The position numbers and the translations under genes were made by a program. DNA of 5,132 nt, from the NCBI GenBank assembly GCA_013041835.1, contig JABDRH010000186.1, positions 1 to 5,132 on the forward strand, written 5' to 3'. Positions within the stretch are counted from its first letter, which is position 1. Each line of letters opens with the position of its first letter. Below the pieces are notes generated by a model. It did no database searches. It had not been told where the DNA came from and saw only the letters and a list, made by a program, of their open reading frames with translations. This DNA is from Desulfatitalea sp. (GTDB lineage Bacteria > Desulfobacterota > Desulfobacteria > Desulfobacterales > Desulfosarcinaceae). This document shows positions 1 through 4,398 of this stretch, piece by piece.

Positions 1-1
1 C

Positions 2-76
2 ATCGTGGCCGATTACAGCGGCGAACATGCCAGGCCGTTCACCCACACGCCCCTGAACCAAACTTTCGAGCGCTGA
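2..76 (+). CDS. C-terminal end of an unidentified upstream gene (partial)
   Basis: The frame starting at base 2 stays open for 24 codons and ends in TGA at 74-76, seven bases before the proB start. The tail ends in ...PLNQTFER. Of the three forward frames this one runs closest to proB and gives a reasonable hydrophilic C-terminus; a competing frame stops at 51-53. The spacing suggests co-transcription with proB. In many Desulfobacterota the gene before proB is the GTPase gene obgE, but these few residues are not enough to recognise it, so the product is left unnamed. Confidence 0.5.
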   Translation: MVADYSGEHARPFTHTPLNQTFER

Positions 77-83
77 CATTCCC

Positions 84-1211
84 ATGCCCAAATCGCGATT
101 GTTATCGGCCAGGCGCATCGTGGTCAAGGTGGGCAGCAATGTGCTGACCGCGGCCCAGGGACTGAATTTGGAAGCGGTTGAATCCCTGTCCACCCAGATC
201 AGCAGACTCATCGACAAAGGGCTGGAGGTGCTTTTTGTGTCCTCGGGCGCCATGGCCGCCGGCATGCGCAAGATGGGATTGAGCCGCAGGCCCGATGAAA
301 TTCCCAAACGACAGGCCATGGCCGCCGTGGGGCAGAGCGGCCTGATGAACGCCTACGAGACAGCCTTCGGTCGCCATGGCAAAAAGGTGGCGCAAATTCT
401 CCTGACCGCCGAGGACCTGAACAACCGCCGTCGCTATCTCAATGCCCGCAATACCCTGCATACGCTGTTGGAATGGCAAGTGGTGCCCATCATCAACGAG
501 AACGACACCGTCATGGTGGAAGAGATCAAGCTGGGCGACAATGACAACCTGGCCGCCATGATCACGCTGCTGATGGACGCCGATTTTCTGATCAACCTGA
601 CCGATATCGACGGGCTTTACACCCAAGACCCGCGTACCCGCCCCGACGCGCACCTGATCCCCATGGTTTCGGTGTTCAAGCGCGAGATCGAAACCTATGC
701 CAGTCATATACCCGGCGCCCTGGGGCGCGGCGGCATGCTCAGCAAGATCAAGGCGGCCAAAAAGGTCAACGGCGCGGGCGTGCCGATGATCATCGCCAAC
801 GGGACCACGCCCGGGATGCTGCTGAAACTTTTCTCCGGCGAGCCCCACGGCACTTACTTCGAACCCGGCAGCAAAAAGATGAACCGCCGCAAATGCTGGA
901 TCGCATACACCCTGACCCCGAAGGGAACCCTGATCGTCGATGATGGCGCCGAAAAGGCCCTGCGCCACGGAGGCAAAAGCCTTCTGTCCATCGGCATCCG
1001 GGAGGTCCGCGGCGCTTTTCGCGAAGGGGCGGCCGTGGCCATTGAAAACCAGGCCGGTGCCGCCATCGGCGTAGGCCTGGTCAACTACAACGCCGCCGAT
1101 ATCCGGGCCATCATGGGCATGCAAAGTCATCGCATTTCGGAAATTCTCGGCGCCAAGCCTTATGACGAGGTGGTTCACCGGGACAACCTGGTGATCACCC
1201 CCCATCTTTAA
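84..1211 (+). CDS. proB: Glutamate 5-kinase (ProB), full length with PUA domain
   Basis: Cytosolic enzyme that phosphorylates L-glutamate with ATP to give glutamyl 5-phosphate, the committed step of proline synthesis and the usual point of proline feedback inhibition. The 375-residue product has the usual two-domain length. The N-terminal amino acid kinase domain (about 8-260) shows VVKVGS (13-18), SSGAMAAG (53-60), the substrate segment NENDTV (139-144), LGDNDNLAA (150-158) and TDIDGLYTQDP (173-183). The segment normally reading GTGGM is GRGGM (214-218), an Arg in place of the usual Thr. A C-terminal PUA domain covers about 278-355 and includes the RGAFREGAAVAI stretch. The ATG at 84 sits seven bases after the preceding stop, with only a weak ribosome binding site, which suggests translational coupling. 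No proA follows, so the proline genes are split here. Confidence 0.97.
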   Translation: MPKSRLLSARRIVVKVGSNVLTAAQGLNLEAVESLSTQISRLIDKGLEVLFVSSGAMAAGMRKMGLSRRPDEIPKRQAMAAVGQSGLMNAYETAFGRHGKKVAQILLTAEDLNNRRRYLNARNTLHTLLEWQVVPIINENDTVMVEEIKLGDNDNLAAMITLLMDADFLINLTDIDGLYTQDPRTRPDAHLIPMVSVFKREIETYASHIPGALGRGGMLSKIKAAKKVNGAGVPMIIANGTTPGMLLKLFSGEPHGTYFEPGSKKMNRRKCWIAYTLTPKGTLIVDDGAEKALRHGGKSLLSIGIREVRGAFREGAAVAIENQAGAAIGVGLVNYNAADIRAIMGMQSHRISEILGAKPYDEVVHRDNLVITPHL

Positions 1212-1225
1212 ACACAGGCGGCTTT

Positions 1226-1243
1226 GGGGCCAACGGAGGCCCC
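1226..1243 (+). terminator. GC-rich stem-loop after proB, possible terminator
   Basis: GGGGCC (1226-1231) pairs perfectly with GGCCCC (1238-1243) around the six-base loop AACGGA, 15 bases after the proB stop. It is placed like a terminator but has no T-run behind it, so it could be only a pausing or mRNA-stabilising hairpin. A second small hairpin, CTTCG/CGAAG, lies at 1277-1289. Confidence 0.3.
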
Positions 1244-1381
1244 CTATCCCCGAGGAAAAGCCGGCCGGGACCACCGCTTCGCAACGAAGGCCGAATACAG
1301 GCAGTATGCGTCCTTTGACACGCCTTGAAGACAGAAAAAGTCAGGCGCAATAGGGTCTAGTCTTTTCCGCCAATCGCCTAA
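1244..1381. other. Intergenic stretch with no convincing gene
   Basis: Together with the hairpin before it and the repeat after it, this fills the gene-free interval 1212-1545 between convergent proB and the bTHX gene. A minus-strand frame of 87 codons crosses it (1244-1507), but it begins inside the palindromic repeat, has no ribosome binding site and resembles no family I know. Apart from the CTTCG-CAA-CGAAG hairpin at 1277-1289 I see nothing functional here. Confidence 0.5.
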
Positions 1382-1541
1382 GGGCTCGCGCGAAAACAAC
1401 TTCACATTTTCATGCGCCGACCCACTCTCACCCGGCTGCGCTGCAAAAAGACAGAATATCACAATATTCTTTAATTGTCGTGCCTTGCCAAGTGAGCGCC
1501 GCAACACCTAAAAATGTAAATTAAATTTTTTGCGCGAACCC
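1382..1541 (-). repeat. Palindromic MITE-like/REP-like hairpin element, copy 1
   Basis: A 160-bp unit whose reverse complement matches 2978-3134 along its whole length, at roughly 85-90% identity by eye with a few small indels. It ends in GGG and CCC and has imperfect terminal inverted repeats of about 30 bp (GCTCGCGC...TTCACATTTT against GTTCGCGC...TTTACATTTT). AGAATAT-CACA-ATATTCT (1453-1470) is centred exactly on the element midpoint, so the whole unit can fold into one long hairpin. It carries no transposase. It lies between convergent proB and the bTHX gene, four bases from the bTHX stop codon, where it could end transcription from both sides. Strand is set relative to copy 2. Confidence 0.85.
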
Positions 1542-1545
1542 CAAG

Positions 1546-1647
1546 CTATTTTTTTTCTTTGGCTTTTTTTGATTTTTTCATGCGGTTGTTGCCGGTGCTG
1601 CCGCGCCAGATCTTACCCCGCTTGGTACGCCGATCCCCTTTACCCAT
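1546..1647 (-). CDS. 30S ribosomal protein THX family peptide (bTHX), 33 residues
   Basis: A very small gene on the minus strand, ATG at 1647-1645 and TAG at 1548-1546. The product begins MGKGDRRTKRGKIWRGSTGN and ends in a lysine tract (KKSKKAKEKK). The MGKGD....GKI..GS.G signature and the extreme basicity are those of the bTHX ribosomal protein family, a short peptide first described in Thermus that sits in the head of the 30S subunit among 16S rRNA helices and probably stabilises it. A strong AAGGAGG lies six bases upstream of the ATG, fixing the start. It is transcribed divergently from cobT and convergently to proB. It is easily missed by gene callers with length cut-offs. The family assignment comes from recall of the signature. 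Confidence 0.87.
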   Translation of the reverse strand: MGKGDRRTKRGKIWRGSTGNNRMKKSKKAKEKK

Positions 1648-1653
1648 GGAAAA

Positions 1654-1660
1654 CCTCCTT
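1654..1660 (-). promoter_or_regulatory. Strong ribosome binding site of the bTHX gene
   Basis: AAGGAGG on the minus strand, spaced six bases (TTTTCC) from the ATG. A seven-base match to the anti-Shine-Dalgarno sequence is what makes a 33-codon gene credible here and fits a highly expressed ribosomal product. Confidence 0.8.
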
Positions 1661-1678
1661 GTAGATAATAAACTCAGA

Positions 1679-1707
1679 CCTTTATCCTACTTTACGGCGC
1701 ATGCCAA
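1679..1707 (-). promoter_or_regulatory. Possible promoter of the bTHX gene
   Basis: On the minus strand, TTGGCA (1707-1702) is one base off the -35 consensus and lies 17 bases before TAAAGG (1684-1679), a poor -10 match. It would give a short leader before the AAGGAGG. This is pattern matching only. Confidence 0.2.
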
Positions 1708-1722
1708 GTGTAAAGATCCCTG

Positions 1723-1751
1723 TTGACATGGCGGGGGGATTCCATTAGGGA
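1723..1751 (+). promoter_or_regulatory. Possible cobT promoter
   Basis: A perfect TTGACA -35 (1723-1728) is followed after 17 bases by TAGGGA (1746-1751), a weak -10. It would start transcription about 15-20 bases before the cobT start, leaving no room for a cobalamin riboswitch. The G-run in the spacer is unusual. Confidence 0.33.
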
Positions 1752-1775
1752 AGCCGGATTAAGGAGCCAGCAAAA

Positions 1776-2858
1776 ATGAATCTACCCAGCACGGTGGAAG
1801 CGATTGTGGCCGGCATCAAGCCGGTGGATAGGACATGGATTGAAAAGGCGCGGGAGCGCACGACGCAGTTGGTGATGCCCCCCAGAGCCTTGGGGCGGCT
1901 GCACGGCTTTTCCGAACGCTGCTGCGGCATTCAACGCACCCTGACGCCGGTGCTGGATAACAAGGCCGTGGTGGTCATGGCCGGCGACCACGGCATCGCC
2001 ACGGAGGGGGTCAGCGCCTTTCCCCAGGAGGTGACCGGCGCCATGGTTCGGACTTTCCTGGCCGGCGGCGCCGGCATCAACGCTATTGCCCGCCACGCCG
2101 GGGCCAAGGTGTGGGTGGTGGATATGGGCATTATTCCGGCCATTGATCCGCGGAAGGTGACCGGCGGCCACCTTTTCAAAATCAGCAAAATGGGCTCCGG
2201 CACCGCATCGTTGGCCTGGGGACCGGCGATGCCCCGCGAAACCGCCGAAAGGGCCGTGGTCACGGGGTTTACCCATGCCGCCGAGCTTTTCCAGGCCGGG
2301 GTCGACCTTTTGGGAACGGGCGATATGGGCATTGGCAATACGACGCCCTCCGCGGCCATCGGGACCGTGCTTGCCGATTGCAGCCTGGATGACATGACGG
2401 GGCGCGGCACCGGCATTGACGATGATGCGCTGGTGAATAAAAGAGCCTTGATCGCCAAAGGCTTGGAGATTAACCGGCCTGATCCGCGCGACGGCCTGGA
2501 TGTGCTGGCCAAGGTGGGCGGTTTTGAAATCGGCGGTATCGCCGGATTGGCGCTGGCCGGCGCATACTTCGGCAAGCCGGTGGTGGTGGACGGTTTCATT
2601 TCCACGGCCGGGGCCCTGATCGCCCAGAGTCTATGTTCCACCGTCACCGACTATCTTTTTGCCGGACACCAGTCCGAAGAGCCGGGGCACCGCCTCATGC
2701 TCAAGCGACTCGGATTGACGCCCATTCTGGATCTGGGATTGCGGCTGGGGGAAGGCACCGGCGGAACATTGGCCATGACCATCCTGGACAGCGCCGTCCA
2801 CATGTTCAAGGAAGTGATGACCTTTGCCGAGGCCGGCGTGTCGGAAAAGACGCAATAG
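1776..2858 (+). CDS. cobT: Nicotinate-nucleotide--dimethylbenzimidazole phosphoribosyltransferase (CobT)
   Basis: Transfers phosphoribose from nicotinate mononucleotide to 5,6-dimethylbenzimidazole or a related base, giving the alpha-ribazole phosphate used for the lower loop of cobalamin. The 360-residue product matches the family length. Seen in the sequence: VMPPRALGRLH (33-43), AGDHGIATEGVS (69-80), GTGDMGIGNTTPSAA (180-194), the Asp-rich GTGIDDDALV (211-220), VGGFEIGGIAG (247-257) and LRLGEGTGGTLAM (322-334). Glu326 lies in the LGEG motif and corresponds to the catalytic Glu317 of the Salmonella enzyme. AAGGAG (1761-1766) sits nine bases before the ATG. No other cobalamin genes lie in the window and no riboswitch is seen in the 128 bases upstream. 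The gene is divergent from the bTHX gene and followed by a hairpin repeat. Confidence 0.97.
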   Translation: MNLPSTVEAIVAGIKPVDRTWIEKARERTTQLVMPPRALGRLHGFSERCCGIQRTLTPVLDNKAVVVMAGDHGIATEGVSAFPQEVTGAMVRTFLAGGAGINAIARHAGAKVWVVDMGIIPAIDPRKVTGGHLFKISKMGSGTASLAWGPAMPRETAERAVVTGFTHAAELFQAGVDLLGTGDMGIGNTTPSAAIGTVLADCSLDDMTGRGTGIDDDALVNKRALIAKGLEINRPDPRDGLDVLAKVGGFEIGGIAGLALAGAYFGKPVVVDGFISTAGALIAQSLCSTVTDYLFAGHQSEEPGHRLMLKRLGLTPILDLGLRLGEGTGGTLAMTILDSAVHMFKEVMTFAEAGVSEKTQ

Positions 2859-2977
2859 CCGATTCTGCCTGTACGCGGACACGCAGCTACTTCAGCGGGT
2901 CATGCCCTGCCACGGAGTACTTTCAACAAGCACCAGAAACAGAAAAAGTCATTGACCGCCGGCAGCAGTGTTGCTAA

Positions 2978-3134
2978 GGGTTCACGCAAAAATAAATTTA
3001 CATTTTTAGGTGTTGAGGCGCTCATCCGGCAAGGCACAAAAATTAAAGAATATCGAGATATTCTGTATTTTTGTAACGCAGCCGGGTGAGATGGATCGGC
3101 GCATGAAAATGTGAAGTTATTTTTGCGCGAGCCC
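2978..3134 (+). repeat. Palindromic MITE-like/REP-like hairpin element, copy 2
   Basis: Second copy of the element, 157 bp, inverted relative to copy 1. The outer arms GGGTTCACGCAAAAATAA and TTATTTTTGCGCGAGCCC pair almost fully, inner arms CTCATCCGGC and GCCGGGTGAG pair, and AGAATATCGAGATATTCT (3047-3064) marks the exact centre. Sequence differences between the copies in the CTCA..CGGC arm turn C-G into T-G pairs, which would still pair as G-U in RNA. TAA flanks both ends and could be a 3-bp target duplication, but copy 1 does not show it clearly. The right end abuts the hcp remnant, whose first codons are missing. It may also end transcription from cobT, as no other terminator is visible at 2859-2977. 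Confidence 0.85.
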
Positions 3135-3135
3135 T

Positions 3136-3616
3136 AAGTGGATTGAGGTCCTCGATTTCGGAACCGGCGTTAAACAAAAAGTTTCGAGCACGGCCAGCAG
3201 CGCGGGGGGCGCTATCGCTGAGAGAGCGGATTTCCGGGAGCTCGTTTTTAAAAAGTTGGTGGACATTTCATCACCTAAACTCTACCTTGCCTGCGCGGAT
3301 GGCACGCATCCGGTTCGGATTGTAATCGTTGGCATAAAAACTCTACCTTGCCTGCGCGGATGGCACCCACATTGATGAAATAGTATTGGAGCTGTGCCGG
3401 GCAGGGACGGATAAAATTAAGTTCATGGAGTACCGTATGAAAGACTGTATCATCAGCCAAGTCTTAGCCATGGGCGGGGGGAATTTCCCCATCGAAACCG
3501 TAAGGATCAATTTCGGACAAATCCTGTGGGTATATGCTCAACAAAAGCGGTCGGGCGGGCAGGCCGCCGGAAACGTGGCGACAGGCTGGAATCTTCAAAG
3601 AAACTGCAAACTGTAA
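3136..3616 (+). pseudogene. hcp: Broken hcp: type VI secretion tube protein Hcp, 5'-truncated and frameshifted
   Basis: Hcp hexamers stack into the inner tube of the type VI secretion system and are expelled with, or carry, effectors. Two reading frames together make an Hcp. The first runs from 3136, abutting the hairpin element, as KWIEVLDFGTGVKQKV, then AERADFRELVFKKLVD and SSPKLYLACADGTH (to about 3309). The second, one base shifted, resumes at 3338 with the same KLYLACADGTH, then IDEIVLELCRAGTDKIKF, MEYRMKDCIISQV, FPIETVRINFGQILWVYAQQ and GNVATGWNLQRNCKL before TAA. Removing the 61-bp insertion leaves one open frame of 139 residues, against about 160-165 for typical Hcp. The missing part is the N-terminal first strand with the start codon, and no such sequence occurs between cobT and the element. 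A partial product could start only at internal codons such as TTG 3386, and would lack half the fold. Confidence 0.86.
3277..3366 (+). repeat. Pair of identical 29-bp direct repeats inside hcp, 32-bp spacer
   Basis: The 29 bases at 3277-3305 recur without change at 3338-3366, separated by 32 unrelated bases, so the period is 61 bp. Both copies encode KLYLACADGT plus part of the next codon of Hcp. The unit is therefore a duplication-plus-insertion in a coding gene; because 61 is not a multiple of three it breaks the frame. The 29/32 geometry equals that of a type I-E CRISPR, but there are only two repeats, no cas genes, and a coding origin. Confidence 0.9.
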
Positions 3617-3679
3617 AGCCATGATGCTCTGTCGGATGAAAGAGGACTCAACCAGTTCCCAGGTCGAGGAATCTGTCAG

Positions 3680-3709
3680 TTGGTATTTATACAGCAAGCT
3701 CATTATACA
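3680..3709 (+). promoter_or_regulatory. Possible promoter before the small genes downstream of hcp
   Basis: TTGGTA (3680-3685) and TATACA (3704-3709) are spaced 18 bases in an AT-rich gap after the hcp stop, about 30 bases before the next ATG. If real, it would let the downstream genes be expressed independently of the broken hcp. The evidence is weak. Confidence 0.25.
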
Positions 3710-3740
3710 TAATACAGCGGTGGTGTAAGGAGATACTCAC

Positions 3741-3890
3741 ATGCTGAACAAGTTTACCCACAATGGCAAAACATATTGCATCAAGACTCCTTTGGATTCA
3801 GGCTATGTCGAGAAAGAGGTTGTGATATTCAATGGGCTTGAAGATATTCAATCATTTTTTCAGGCCGCTTTAAACGATTCCGACGCCTAG
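3741..3890 (+). CDS. Small hypothetical protein, 49 residues
   Basis: ATG at 3741 with AAGGAG (3727-3732) eight bases upstream, TAG at 3888-3890. The product starts MLNKFTHNGKTYCIKTPLD and ends FFQAALNDSDA. It is mixed-charge and soluble, with one Cys, no signal peptide and no membrane segment. Alternating short beta-like stretches (KTYCIKT, EKEVVIF) are followed by a helix-like end (LEDIQSFFQAAL), consistent with a small compact domain. I do not recognise the family. It is the first gene after hcp, 124 bases away, and the next start is nine bases downstream. Codon use is more AT-rich than in proB or cobT, in line with acquired DNA. Confidence 0.6.
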   Translation: MLNKFTHNGKTYCIKTPLDSGYVEKEVVIFNGLEDIQSFFQAALNDSDA

Positions 3891-3899
3891 GCCATAATC

Positions 3900-4132
3900 A
3901 TGAGCATAGCCAAATGGAACTATCCATTTTCCTGCCGGCCGCCGAAGAGATGTCCTGAACCCACTGAGCAAGAGTTTTTGAAATATTTTGTGAGCAAATT
4001 TACAGTGGCGAACTCACATTAATTGAAAAGAAGCATGCAACCGGTATGGAGATAAAAGATCTGAAACTGCCACAATGCTGTGTCGATACGATTAAAGAAA
4101 TAAACGAAAAATTTTTCTCGGTGATGTCTTGA
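3900..4132 (+). pseudogene. Small unknown gene apparently broken by a -1 frameshift
   Basis: From ATG 3900 one frame reads MSIAKWNYPF...PEPTEQEFLKYF and stops early at 4020-4022 after a poor tail. A second frame takes over at about 3989 and reads CEQIYSGELTLIEKKHATG, then MEIKDLKLPQCCVDTIKEIN, then EKFFSVMS, ending in TGA at 4130-4132. Re-reading one T in the TTTT run at 3986-3989 joins them into a 77-residue protein, so loss of one T from this run is the simplest explanation; a sequencing error or programmed slippage is possible. The second half has a CC pair and a helical, charged C-terminus. No family recognised. No clear ribosome binding site precedes 3900. The TGA overlaps the next gene's proposed TTG start. 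A 40-codon intact gene at 3900-4022 is the alternative reading. Confidence 0.45.
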
Positions 4133-4398
4133 CCTCAGTAATAACAGTAGCTCCATTCTTCCAGGCGATTTTTTACCCTCCGGGATATAGTAAATGGGCC
4201 AGCATATCCTCCACGGTACTGTCCATAAGTATGCAAGACTGGAAGAACTTCGGTGAAGATATCATGAGAATACCAAGGATGACGCGTACAATTGCATTGA
4301 AAATTGCAGAACGTCATGCCGTAATTCATGAAATCAATTCCGATTACAAACCGAAGATATTCTGGCAAGGAGTTGTGAATGCCTTTTTGTCCCCATAA
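4129..4398 (+). CDS. Hypothetical protein, 89 residues, TTG start proposed
   Basis: The frame is open from about 4096 to TAA at 4396-4398. The best start is TTG 4129, which overlaps the TGA of the preceding frame as TTGA, with a weak GGTGA (4120-4124) before it. ATG 4231 (MQDWKNFGED...) is an alternative. The N-terminal third is hydrophobic and aromatic (VITVAPFFQAIFYPPGYSKW) and the C-terminal part is basic and helix-prone (MTRTIALKIAERHAVIHEIN, KPKIFWQGVVNAF). No family recognised. Its last 20 bases overlap the next gene, which supports it being translated. A competing frame in 4190-4325 has stops. The first 30 residues are the least certain. Confidence 0.5.
   Translation: MTSVITVAPFFQAIFYPPGYSKWASISSTVLSISMQDWKNFGEDIMRIPRMTRTIALKIAERHAVIHEINSDYKPKIFWQGVVNAFLSP

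Noticed and set aside
102..1274. Long minus-strand reading frame opposite proB
   Set aside because: Antisense shadow of a GC-rich gene; proB motifs on the plus strand are unambiguous.
1244..1507. Minus-strand 87-codon reading frame
   Set aside because: Starts inside the palindromic element, lacks a ribosome binding site and has no family resemblance.
1660..1775. Cobalamin riboswitch before cobT
   Set aside because: No B12-box-like sequence is visible and the space after the candidate promoter is only a few tens of bases.
1331..2951. 13-bp direct repeat ACAGAAAAAGTCA at 1331-1343 and 2939-2951, outside each element copy
   Set aside because: A single shared 13-mer is plausible by chance in 5 kb and its distance and orientation relative to the two elements are not consistent.
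2633..2977. Forward 114-codon frame overlapping the cobT end
   Set aside because: Alternative frame of cobT in GC-rich DNA with low-complexity Arg/Gly/His content; cobT is intact across it.
2859..2977. Missing 5' end of hcp upstream of the element
   Set aside because: All three forward frames were read and none encodes an Hcp-like N-terminus; no other gene or terminator is evident there.
3143..3325. 60-codon forward reading frame as a separate gene
   Set aside because: It overlaps the hcp remnant in another frame, and only the hcp frame gives family-matching protein.
3277..3366. A two-repeat CRISPR array (29-bp repeats, 32-bp spacer)
   Set aside because: Both repeats are in-register Hcp coding sequence, there are only two, no cas genes are present, and deleting one 61-bp unit restores the hcp frame.
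3265..3381. ATTTCATCA (3265-3273) and TGATGAAAT (3373-3381) as terminal inverted repeats around the duplication
   Set aside because: Both lie in normal Hcp coding sequence, only nine bases match, and the insertion is fully explained by the 61-bp unit between them.
3386..3616. 76-codon frame as an independent small gene starting at TTG
   Set aside because: It is the C-terminal half of Hcp continuing a frame already open from 3338; no ribosome binding site supports a separate start.
3621..3728. 35-codon ATG frame between hcp and the 49-codon gene
   Set aside because: No ribosome binding site and no recognisable protein character; the AT-rich end looks more like promoter DNA.
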